Assembly (NCBI GenBank): GCA_934248055.1
Contig: CAKQKI010000004.1
Coordinates: forward strand, 1 to 64,000
Direction of reading: 5' to 3'
DNA: 64,000 nt
DNA from: an uncultured Clostridia bacterium
Lineage (GTDB): Bacteria > Bacillota > Clostridia > Christensenellales > Borkfalkiaceae
The notes under the pieces are model-generated. The model saw nothing but the letters and a program-made list of their open reading frames with translations. It ran no database searches and had not been told where the DNA came from. The translations under genes and the position numbers were made by a program. Below, piece by piece: positions 56,578-64,000 of this stretch. The number at the start of each line of letters is the position of its first letter. The stretch's first letter is position 1.

Positions 56578-58107
56578 ATGAAAATTATAAAAGATATTAA
56601 AATCGGCGTCGATAACGGCGATAAAGACCTTATCGGAAAGGCGGCGCGCAGGAGCGGAATACGCGAAGATAAAATTAAATATTTCAAGATTTTAAAAAAG
56701 TCGCTCGACGCGCGCGATAAAAACAATCTTACTTTCGTTTACACCGTGGCAATTTCGGATAAAAGCGAAAAAGTTCCCGAAAAAGTTTATGAAAAATGCT
56801 CTTTCAAGGCGAACGTTCTCGTCGTAGGGGCGGGTCCGTGCGGTCTTTTTTGCGCTCTCGACCTGTTAAGGTACGGTCTGAACGTAACTCTTATAGAGCG
56901 CGGAAAGCGCGTTTCGGAGCGTAAAAACGAAATCGACTATTTCGCGCGCAATAAAATTCTTAACGAAGAGTGCAACGTTCAGTTCGGCGAAGGCGGCGCG
57001 GGCGCGTTTTCGGACGGAAAACTCAATACCCGAACCGTCGGCGAAAAGGTAAGAGAAGTCATTGAAGATTTCGTTAAATTCGGCGCGCCCGAAGAAATCG
57101 CTTACGATAACAAACCGCATATCGGAAGCGACAGGCTGCCCGAAGTTATAAAAAACATAAGAAACGAAATAATCGCGCTCGGCGGAAGAGTGCTTTTCGA
57201 TACTAAACTTACCGACCTGGAATTAAAGTCGGGCAGAATAACGAGCGCAACCTTTTCAGACCGCAAAGAAAGTTTCGACTGCGTAGTGCTTGCCGTCGGA
57301 CACAGCGCGAAAGACGTTTACGATCTCTTATATCGCCGCGGCGTTTTCATGGAGCCGAAAGAATTTGCCGTGGGGCTGAGAATAGAGCATCTCCGCGAAG
57401 ATATAAACGCCGCGCAATACGGCGAAAAGTATAAAAATTCGGCAGCGCTCGGCGCGGCGGATTACAGGCTTACTTCGTCTTTTCGGGAAAGGGGAGCGTT
57501 TACTTTCTGCATGTGTCCGGGCGGTTACGTAATGCCGTCGCAATCGGAAAAAAACACGGTCGTGGTGAACGGAATGAGCAACTATTTCAGAGACGGAATA
57601 AATTCAAATTCCGCTCTCGTGGCGCAGATAAGAAAATCTGATTTTAAAAGCGGAGTTTTCGGCGGAGCGGAGTTTTTGAATACTCTCGAAAAAAAAGCGT
57701 TTTCGCTTGGCGGCGGAGATTATTCCGCGCCCGTTTCTCTCGTGAAAGACTATCTCGGCGGAACGGTTTCAAAAGGTTTCGGAAAAGTTTTGCCTACTTA
57801 TCCCGTCGGCGTTAAATTCTGCGATTTATCACTGCTTTTTCCCGAAAGCGTGAATTCCGCTCTGCGGTTTGCCATAAAAGATATGGGGAAGCGGCTTAAA
57901 GGTTTTGACGACGATTACGCGGTGCTTACGGGAGTAGAAAGCAGAACGTCGTCTCCCGTGAGAATTACGCGCAGCGAAGACTTTACGTCCGTTAACGTTT
58001 CTAATCTTTATCCCGCGGGCGAAGGTTGCGGCTATGCGGGCGGAATAACGAGCGCGGCTGCCGACGGAAAGAAAATAGCCGAAAGTATCGCGCGTAAATA
58101 TAAATAA
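56578..58107 (+). CDS. FAD-dependent dehydrogenase (COG2509-like)
   Basis: 509 residues. The N-terminal 75 residues form a small alpha/beta domain (DLIGKAARRSGIREDKIKYFKILKKSLDARDK), followed by FAD-binding NVLVVGAGPCGLFCALDLLRYG, then FGEGGAGAFSDGKLNTR and a C-terminal PAGEGCGYAGGITSAAADG. This order matches a conserved uncharacterised FAD family. Substrate unknown; probably cotranscribed with the preceding flavoprotein. Confidence 0.85.
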   Translation: MKIIKDIKIGVDNGDKDLIGKAARRSGIREDKIKYFKILKKSLDARDKNNLTFVYTVAISDKSEKVPEKVYEKCSFKANVLVVGAGPCGLFCALDLLRYGLNVTLIERGKRVSERKNEIDYFARNKILNEECNVQFGEGGAGAFSDGKLNTRTVGEKVREVIEDFVKFGAPEEIAYDNKPHIGSDRLPEVIKNIRNEIIALGGRVLFDTKLTDLELKSGRITSATFSDRKESFDCVVLAVGHSAKDVYDLLYRRGVFMEPKEFAVGLRIEHLREDINAAQYGEKYKNSAALGAADYRLTSSFRERGAFTFCMCPGGYVMPSQSEKNTVVVNGMSNYFRDGINSNSALVAQIRKSDFKSGVFGGAEFLNTLEKKAFSLGGGDYSAPVSLVKDYLGGTVSKGFGKVLPTYPVGVKFCDLSLLFPESVNSALRFAIKDMGKRLKGFDDDYAVLTGVESRTSSPVRITRSEDFTSVNVSNLYPAGEGCGYAGGITSAAADGKKIAESIARKYK

Positions 58108-58130
58108 TATTCAAGAAGCGTTCAAAATCG

Positions 58131-58160
58131 TTGACTTAAAACCCTTACTTATGTTAAAAT
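58131..58160 (+). promoter_or_regulatory. Promoter of the M24 peptidase gene (very short leader)
   Basis: TTGACT (58131-58136), 18 bases, TAAAAT (58155-58160), ATG at 58174. The leader would be about six bases; no Shine-Dalgarno. Confidence 0.65.
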
Positions 58161-58173
58161 AACTTATATTGCT

Positions 58174-59202
58174 ATGGATAAAGACGAATTTATAACCGTC
58201 GTTCAGGACGGCGACCTGATTTATTATTATACGGGCTTCGTTGCAGACGACGCTTTCGTTGCTCTTATCGGAAACGAAAAATATCTTTTCGTCGACGGCA
58301 GGTATATAGAAAGCGCAAAGAAGTTAAAAGGCGTAAACGTAATCCGTATAACGAAAGGCTCGGATTTTTACGATTTCATAAAAAATTCAAAAGTGAAAAA
58401 AACGGGGATATATCCCGAATACACGACTTACGCGCTTGCGAAAAATCTTATCGACTGCGGCGCGGAAATCGTAAACGCTTCCGAAAAGATAATTTCCGAC
58501 ACCGAAATCAAATCGGAGCATGAACTTGCGCTCATTAAAAAATCGTGCGAAATCTGCGAAAAATCTTTTTACGAAGTTATAAACGATCTCAAAACGGGTG
58601 TAACCGAGCGCGAAATCGCGGCTAAACTCGAATATTATTTCAAGAAAAACGGCGCGAGCGGCACTTCGTTCGATACGATAATCGCTTTCGGCGCGGGCGG
58701 TTCTGTTCCGCACTATCTGACGGGCGACAACGTTCTTGAAGAAAATATGCCCGTTCTTATGGACTTCGGTTGCAAATATAAAGGTTACTGTTCGGATATG
58801 ACGCGCAGTTTTTATTACGGCAATCCGCCGTCCGAATACGTCCGCGTTCATAACGCCGTCCGCGAAGCGAAAGAAAAGGCGTTTGAGAATATCCGCGAAG
58901 GAATGACGGGCGCGGAAGCAGACGCCGTATCGCGGAACGTTCTTAAAGGTTACGGGCTTGACGAATACTTCGTTCATTCTCTCGGTCACGGCGTGGGCGT
59001 TAAAATTCACGAATATCCGAGACTTTCGCCGAGCGGAAAGCGCGTTTTGAAAAACGGAGCGGTATTTTCCATTGAGCCGGGCGTTTACTTCGAAGGTAAA
59101 TTCGGTATCCGCAACGAAGACACCGCGTATCTCAAAGACGGCAAAGCAGTCGGTTTTTTTGGTAAAGACTTAATCGGGACAAGTATTTCCCCGAAATTAT
59201 AA
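58174..59202 (+). CDS. Xaa-Pro aminopeptidase (M24 family)
   Basis: 342 residues. Creatinase-type N-domain (about 1-115) and pita-bread catalytic domain with metal ligands in MDFGCKYKGYCSDMTRS, HSLGHGVGVKIHEYP, SIEPGVYFEG and GIRNEDTAYL. Cleaves N-terminal residues before proline. It is 24 bases upstream of efp, its conserved neighbour in Firmicutes, which carries its own ribosome site. Confidence 0.93.
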   Translation: MDKDEFITVVQDGDLIYYYTGFVADDAFVALIGNEKYLFVDGRYIESAKKLKGVNVIRITKGSDFYDFIKNSKVKKTGIYPEYTTYALAKNLIDCGAEIVNASEKIISDTEIKSEHELALIKKSCEICEKSFYEVINDLKTGVTEREIAAKLEYYFKKNGASGTSFDTIIAFGAGGSVPHYLTGDNVLEENMPVLMDFGCKYKGYCSDMTRSFYYGNPPSEYVRVHNAVREAKEKAFENIREGMTGAEADAVSRNVLKGYGLDEYFVHSLGHGVGVKIHEYPRLSPSGKRVLKNGAVFSIEPGVYFEGKFGIRNEDTAYLKDGKAVGFFGKDLIGTSISPKL

Positions 59203-59226
59203 ATCACTCAAGGAGCAAATTATTAT

Positions 59227-59787
59227 ATGGTATTAGCAGGCGATTTAAGAAAAGGCGTAACGATCGAATACGACGGAAAGATTTACACCGTAGTCGATTT
59301 CCTTCACGTTAAACCGGGCAAGGGCGCGGCGTTCGTGAGAACGACGCTCAAAAACGTGGTTGACGGCAAGGTTTTGCAGATAACTTTCAACCCGACCGAA
59401 AAGTTTGAAAACGCGGTTATCGAAACGAAGAAAATGACTTATTCGTATTCCGACGGCGAACTTTATTATTTCATGGACGAAGAGTTCAATATGGAACCCC
59501 TTAATTACGATCAGGTTTCCGACGCTTTGAAATATATCAAAGAAAACGATCCCGTTACCGTTAAATTTTATAAGGGCAAAGCGTTTTCGGTAGATTGCGA
59601 AAACTTCGTCGAATTGCTCGTTACCGAAGCCGAGCCGAGCGTTGCGGGCAACACCGCCACCAACGCCACGAAAATCGTAAAACTCGAAACGGGCATAAAT
59701 ATGCAGGTGCCCATGTTCGTAAACGAAGGCGACGTTATCCGTATCGACACGAGAACGGGCGAATACATGGAAAGAGTAAAGAAGTAA
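59227..59787 (+). CDS. efp: Translation elongation factor P
   Basis: 186 residues, three OB-like domains. HVKPGKGAAFVRTT contains K32 at the tip that in other bacteria is modified and reaches the peptidyl-transferase centre; the C-terminus is GDVIRIDTRTGEYMERVKK. Relieves stalling at polyproline, including Pro-containing repeats. AAGGAG before ATG; a terminator follows. Confidence 0.97.
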   Translation: MVLAGDLRKGVTIEYDGKIYTVVDFLHVKPGKGAAFVRTTLKNVVDGKVLQITFNPTEKFENAVIETKKMTYSYSDGELYYFMDEEFNMEPLNYDQVSDALKYIKENDPVTVKFYKGKAFSVDCENFVELLVTEAEPSVAGNTATNATKIVKLETGINMQVPMFVNEGDVIRIDTRTGEYMERVKK

Positions 59788-59794
59788 TATCGTT

Positions 59795-59830
59795 CCCGAC
59801 AGTTCGTCAAAGGCTGTCGGGTTTTGTTTT
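59795..59830 (+). terminator. Terminator after efp
   Basis: Stem CCCGACAG / CTGTCGGG (59795-59802/59814-59821) and TTTTGTTTT. Confidence 0.9.
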
Positions 59831-59866
59831 AACGCTGAAAACTTTAAAAGCGGAGAATTTTTCGAT

Positions 59867-60589
59867 ATGAAAAACGTGTTTATAACGGGCGCGTCGGGCG
59901 GTATAGGTATCGCGCTTACCGACGCGTTTTTAAAAAACGGTTACAGGGTTTATTCGGCGTATAATAAAGGCGAAATATCCGAAACGCAGATAAGGGCGGG
60001 CGCGATTCCCGTCAAAACGGACGTTACCGACGAAAATTCCGTAAACGCCGCTTTTTCGCGTATCGAAAAAGAATGCGGCGGGTGCGACGTTCTTATCAAC
60101 AACGCGGGAATAGCGTTGAAACAAAAACTTTTAATCGACGTTTCTGCCGACGAATTCGACGAGATTTTCAAAGTGAACGTCAAAGGTGCGTTTTTAACCG
60201 CGCGCCGCGCGCTTCCCATGATGATAAGAAACGGCGGAATAATCATAAACGTTTCGTCCGTATTCGGCCTTACGGGCGGCAGTTGCGAAGTTCCTTACGC
60301 CGCAAGCAAAACGGCTCTCATAGGCTTTACGCGCGCTCTTTCGGAAGAACTGTTTTCGTCAGGCGTCGGCGTTGCGGCGATTTGCCCGGGGCTTATCGAT
60401 ACGGCTATGAACGAGCATTTGTCGGAGCAGGATAAAAAAGAATACCTTAAAGAAAACGGTCTGACGCGGATAGGCTCTCCCGAAGACGTTGCCGAAGCGA
60501 TAATCAGAATAGTAAAAATGCCCGTAAAAGAGATAAACGGCAGGATTTTTTCCGTTCATACAGGGCTTTCTTCGGATGCCTGGCAATAA
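59867..60589 (+). CDS. Short-chain dehydrogenase/reductase (FabG-like)
   Basis: 240 residues, classical SDR. NAD(P) motif TGASGGIG (7-14), NNAG, catalytic serine in NVSSVFG, YAASK with catalytic Tyr and Lys, and PGLIDTAMN. It may be a 3-oxoacyl-ACP reductase, but no fatty-acid genes adjoin, so the substrate is open. GGAG lies about 13 bases before ATG. Confidence 0.88.
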   Translation: MKNVFITGASGGIGIALTDAFLKNGYRVYSAYNKGEISETQIRAGAIPVKTDVTDENSVNAAFSRIEKECGGCDVLINNAGIALKQKLLIDVSADEFDEIFKVNVKGAFLTARRALPMMIRNGGIIINVSSVFGLTGGSCEVPYAASKTALIGFTRALSEELFSSGVGVAAICPGLIDTAMNEHLSEQDKKEYLKENGLTRIGSPEDVAEAIIRIVKMPVKEINGRIFSVHTGLSSDAWQ

Positions 60590-60654
60590 TGATTTAAAAT
60601 AATAAAATAATAAAAAAACAAGGTATTTGAAATTATTTGTTGTATAATTTAAGT

Positions 60655-61662
60655 ATGAATACATACGGCGGTATAAAAGAGAAGATTTTCGAGCGCGAAA
60701 AAAGTTTTTTTTCGCCTTACGCTGCCTTTTCCGAAAAAACGAAAGGCAGAACGAGAAAAGAAACTCCGTGTCCGATGCGTACGGAATTTCAGCGCGACAG
60801 AGACAGGATTATTTATTCGAAAGCGTTTATTCGTCTTAAGAATAAAACTCAGGTCTTTTTTTCGCCCGAAGGCGATCATTACATGACGCGCTTAACGCAC
60901 ACGCTCGACGTATCGCAGATAGCCCGCTCGATAGCGCGCGGTCTTTCTCTCAACGAAGATTTAGCAGAAGCGATCGCGCTCGGTCACGATCTCGGTCACA
61001 CTCCGTTCGGTCACGCGGGGGAGCGGGTGCTCGATAAATTGTCGCCGAAAGGTTTTCGTCATAACGAGCAGTCTTTAAGAGTTGTGGAGTATCTTGAAAA
61101 AAACGGCGAAGGTCTGAATCTTACGTTCGAAGTCAAAGACGGTATACTTAACCATAAATTAAGCGGCAACCCCGCTACTTTGGAAGGCAAAGCCGTTTCT
61201 CTTGCGGACAGGATAGCCTATCTTAATCATGACGTTGACGACGCCGTCCGCGCGGGCATTATTTCCATTAACGATTTGCCGCGCGAAGTAACCGAAATTT
61301 TAGGAAAAACTTCACGCGAGCGGATTAACGTTATGATCTCGTCTATAATTTCGTCAAGCGACGGGAAAAACGACGTTACGTTATCCGAAAGCGTGGCGCC
61401 TGCGATGAGAACGTTGCGCTCGTTTATGTTCGATAACGTTTACCTTACTCCTTATGCGAAAGCGCAGGAAGAAAAGGCGGGGAATATGCTTTCTTCGCTT
61501 TACGCTTACATTGAAAAACATACGGAAATTCTTCCCGAACCTTATCATAAATTACTTGATAAATTCGACGCGGATACCGTAATTTGCGATTATATTTCGG
61601 GAATGACCGACAGATACGCCATAAGCGTGTTCGCCAAAATTTTTATTCCCGATAATTTCTGA
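60655..61662 (+). CDS. dGTP triphosphohydrolase-like HD protein
   Basis: 335 residues. HD-domain ligands in RLTHTLDVSQIARSI and ALGHDLGHTPFGHAGE, then SLADRIAYLNHDVDDA. dNTP hydrolase branch usual just upstream of dnaG in Firmicutes. TATAAT (60643-60648) ends six bases before ATG 60655, no Shine-Dalgarno; frame upstream of it lies in the promoter. Confidence 0.88.
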   Translation: MNTYGGIKEKIFEREKSFFSPYAAFSEKTKGRTRKETPCPMRTEFQRDRDRIIYSKAFIRLKNKTQVFFSPEGDHYMTRLTHTLDVSQIARSIARGLSLNEDLAEAIALGHDLGHTPFGHAGERVLDKLSPKGFRHNEQSLRVVEYLEKNGEGLNLTFEVKDGILNHKLSGNPATLEGKAVSLADRIAYLNHDVDDAVRAGIISINDLPREVTEILGKTSRERINVMISSIISSSDGKNDVTLSESVAPAMRTLRSFMFDNVYLTPYAKAQEEKAGNMLSSLYAYIEKHTEILPEPYHKLLDKFDADTVICDYISGMTDRYAISVFAKIFIPDNF

Positions 61663-61668
61663 TAAACT

Positions 61669-63453
61669 ATGGCGGGTATCGACGAGAAGTTCGTAGCGGA
61701 ACTTCGTGAAAAATGTAATATAGTCGACGTGGTCGGGCGGTATTGCGTGCTGAGCAGAAAAGGCTCTAATTACTGGGCGCGCTGTCCTTTGCCCGGACAT
61801 AGCGAAAAAACCCCTTCGTTTACCGTGAACGAACCGGGGCAGTTTTACCACTGTTTCGGTTGCGGAAAAGGGGGCGACGTTATAAAGTTTATCGAAGAAA
61901 TGGAAAATCTCGACTTTATAGAATCGGTTAAATACCTTGCCGAAAACGTTGCTAAAATTCCCGTTCCCGATAACGGCGATTACGACGAAGAACGCGTAAA
62001 ACAAAACAAAAACAAAAAGGACAGGCTGTATGCGGTATTGAAAGCCGTAGCGCTTTTTTACGTTAAAAGATTATCGTCCGACGGGGCTGAAGAATATCGC
62101 GGATACCTTGAAAAACGCGGCGTAACCGATAAAACGGCGCGGGCGTTCGGGATAGGCGCGTCGTGTTCTTACGGGGAGTTGCCGGCGTATCTTAAAACTC
62201 TCGGCTTTACCGAAACCGAAATGCTCGAATCGGGCGTATGTCAGAAAAACGAAAGCGGCAATCTTTTCGACGCCGAAGCGAACAGGCTTGTTATTCCCGT
62301 AATCAACGCCATGAATAAAGTAGTCGCGTTTACGGGGAGAGTTATAAGGCAGACTTCGGATAAAATAGGAAAATACAAAAATACTAAAGAAACGGAGATA
62401 TATTCCAAAAAACGCACGCTTTTCGCGATAAACAATTTAAAGGCTTTGCGCCGCGACGGCAATATTCCATTCGTTATTATCGTCGAAGGGAATATGGACG
62501 TTATTTCGATGTATCAGTCGGGTATACGAAACGTAGTCGCTCCTATGGGGACGGCGTTGACCGTCGAGCAGGCAAAACTTTTAAAGCGATATACCGATAC
62601 CGTTTACGTTTGTTTTGACGGCGACGGCGCGGGGCAGAAAGCGACGCTGAAAAGTCTTGAAATATTCGAAAGCGAAGGGTTCGAAGTAAAAGTTCTTACT
62701 CTTCCCGACGGAAAAGATCCCGACGATATCGCGCGTGACGGCGGAAAAGAAGCGTTTGACGGATTTTTGAAAAACGCGGATCCGCTTATCGACTATAAAC
62801 TGAAAGCGATAGCCCGCGGAAAAGACCTTTCAGACGTTTCCGATAAGAGAAAATACGTTGCCGAGGCGCTCGATTTTATAAAAAGCGTAAAAGACGCGTT
62901 CATGCGGGAAGAACTTTTAAAAAAAGTGCGCGACGCTTCCGGCATAACTTACGAATCGTTAAAGCGCGATCTCGAAAGCGGAGTTGTCGACGCGGGCGAC
63001 GAAGTTACAGTCGATATTCCGCAGTTTAAAGCGGAAACAAACGGCAAAACCGCTATTGCGGAAAGGTTTATACTTGCCGCTTACGCCAAAAACAAGCCTT
63101 ACGCGAAAGCGGGGCTTCTTGACGGAGTGTATTTTTCAGATCCCGTCCGCGACGGTATATGGGCGGCTCTCGATTACGGCGAAGGCGGCGTTTTTGAAAG
63201 TTCGCTTTATACAAAACTCGGCGAAGATTACGCGATAGAACTCAACGCGGTTTTATCGGCGGGCGATAACGTTTTCGGAACGAATGCCGAAGAAAAATAC
63301 TTCAAAGACTGCGTTTACGCTTTGAAAAAAGACAATCTCGATTCCGAAATTTCAAGGCTCAACGCGGAATACGCAAAAGAAACGGACGTTGAAAAGCGCA
63401 GAAACATAGCCGCGCTTATAGCAAAAAAAACGATAAAACTCACCGAAATTTAA
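61669..63453 (+). CDS. dnaG: DNA primase
   Basis: 594 residues. CHC2 zinc finger with C39, H44, C62 and C65 (CPLPGH...FYHCFGCGKGGD), TOPRIM core (IVEGNMDVISMYQSG; FDGDGAGQKATLKSL; LPDGKDPDDIARDGG) and a C-terminal helicase-binding domain (about 450-594). Makes primers at the fork. It begins six bases after the dgt-like gene without an obvious ribosome site. Confidence 0.96.
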   Translation: MAGIDEKFVAELREKCNIVDVVGRYCVLSRKGSNYWARCPLPGHSEKTPSFTVNEPGQFYHCFGCGKGGDVIKFIEEMENLDFIESVKYLAENVAKIPVPDNGDYDEERVKQNKNKKDRLYAVLKAVALFYVKRLSSDGAEEYRGYLEKRGVTDKTARAFGIGASCSYGELPAYLKTLGFTETEMLESGVCQKNESGNLFDAEANRLVIPVINAMNKVVAFTGRVIRQTSDKIGKYKNTKETEIYSKKRTLFAINNLKALRRDGNIPFVIIVEGNMDVISMYQSGIRNVVAPMGTALTVEQAKLLKRYTDTVYVCFDGDGAGQKATLKSLEIFESEGFEVKVLTLPDGKDPDDIARDGGKEAFDGFLKNADPLIDYKLKAIARGKDLSDVSDKRKYVAEALDFIKSVKDAFMREELLKKVRDASGITYESLKRDLESGVVDAGDEVTVDIPQFKAETNGKTAIAERFILAAYAKNKPYAKAGLLDGVYFSDPVRDGIWAALDYGEGGVFESSLYTKLGEDYAIELNAVLSAGDNVFGTNAEEKYFKDCVYALKKDNLDSEISRLNAEYAKETDVEKRRNIAALIAKKTIKLTEI

Positions 63454-63465
63454 CGGAGGATAAAT

Positions 63466-64000
63466 ATGAGCGTTTCCGAACAAAGATTACAGGAAATCAC
63501 AAACGAACTTATTAAAGAGTACGAGTCCAAAAAGAGTATCACGAACGACGCGCTTATGGACAAACTCGACAGATTTAACGTAACTCCCGAGCAGATAGAG
63601 AGTATTTACGCGGCTCTGAAAGAAAAAAACATCGAAGTGGTAGACGATTTCAGCCAGTCTGAAAAAGAAAGGGATCTTCTCGAACAACTCGAAAAAGAAA
63701 TATCGATGGACGATCCCGTTAAAGTTTACCTTAAAGACATAGGTCGCATAGCCCTTCTTTCAAACGACGAAGAAGCGGAACTTGCCGAAAAAATGATGCA
63801 GGGCGACGAGTACGCGAAGCGTCGTTTATCGGAAGCGAATTTAAGGCTCGTCGTTTCCATTGCGAAAAGATACGTCGGGCGCGGAATGCACCTTCTCGAT
63901 CTTATTCAGGAAGGCAATCTCGGTCTTATGAAAGCGGTTGAAAAATTCGACTACACGAAAGGCTTTAAATTTTCTACTTACGCTACCTGGTGGATAAGAC
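63466..64000 (+). CDS. rpoD: Primary sigma factor RpoD/SigA, 3' part missing
   Basis: 178 residues present. Short region 1.1 (RLQEITNELIKEYESKKSITNDALMDKL), region 1.2 (SMDDPVKVYLKDIGRIALLS) and region 2 (NLRLVVSIAKRYVGRGMHLLDLIQEGNLGLMKAVEKFDYTKGFKFSTYATWWIR). The frame is open at the window edge; regions 3 and 4 are beyond. CGGAGG precedes ATG; 12 bases after dnaG, the classic macromolecular-synthesis order. Confidence 0.98.
   Translation, partial: MSVSEQRLQEITNELIKEYESKKSITNDALMDKLDRFNVTPEQIESIYAALKEKNIEVVDDFSQSEKERDLLEQLEKEISMDDPVKVYLKDIGRIALLSNDEEAELAEKMMQGDEYAKRRLSEANLRLVVSIAKRYVGRGMHLLDLIQEGNLGLMKAVEKFDYTKGFKFSTYATWWIR

Overview
The window reads as chromosome of a spore-forming, low-to-mid GC Gram-positive (Clostridia-like) bacterium, probably an anaerobe. 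The evidence is the Firmicutes order of the S10-spc-alpha ribosomal supercluster, a spore block (SipL-like, SpoIIR, SleB, YpeB), zinc-type S14, S4 and Adk, an L27 with the Firmicutes N-terminal extension, and the dgt-like/dnaG/rpoD order at the right edge. No plasmid, phage or integrase genes were seen, and no tRNA, rRNA or CRISPR.

Layout. 1-0.6 kb: N-terminal part of a collagen-like protein on the minus strand, running off the left edge. 1-5.4 kb: MFS carrier, GAPDH, a palindromic element and a DUF1846 protein. 5.5-8.1 kb: an ECF sigma factor, an RsgI-like membrane anti-sigma factor and a putative lipoprotein; sigma operon and lipoprotein gene share a promoter-like motif. 8.2-10.8 kb: small helical protein, ABC-F ATPase, PH-like membrane protein. 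10.9-16.7 kb: SipL-like, IspE, SpoIIR, SleB, YpeB. 16.9-17.7 kb: rpmA, rplU and leader. 17.7-24.3 kb: surface polysaccharide genes and a two-component system. 24.5-27.1 kb: acyltransferase-like gene, then mgtE behind a leader with a small ORF. 27.2-43.1 kb: rpsJ to rplQ, including secY, adk, map, infA, rpmJ and rpoA. 43.4-46.4 kb: GlpA-like/GlpB-like/DUF1667 redox operon. 46.4-48.7 kb: two small unknowns, a class V aminotransferase-fold enzyme and a DUF3343 protein. 48.8-52.8 kb: nth, obg, yhbY, ACT and DUF711 proteins. 52.9-55.2 kb: UreI/AmiS-like channel, two palindromic elements, membrane-anchored DUF1508 protein. 55.3-64 kb: two FAD proteins, M24 peptidase, efp, SDR, dgt-like, dnaG, partial rpoD.

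Three themes cut across the annotation. First, about ten first-in-transcript genes have a -10-like hexamer ending 6-7 bases before ATG and no Shine-Dalgarno, which predicts leaderless mRNAs; operon-internal genes mostly have strong GGAGG sites. Second, several intergenic spaces hold related palindromic, non-coding elements whose inner sequences resemble one another while their outer inverted repeats differ; one supplies the stop codon of its neighbour. Third, several proteins carry long Lys/Ala/Glu-rich tails or linkers (YpeB, L24, the DUF1508 protein). All comparisons were made by eye; no database search or folding program was run.
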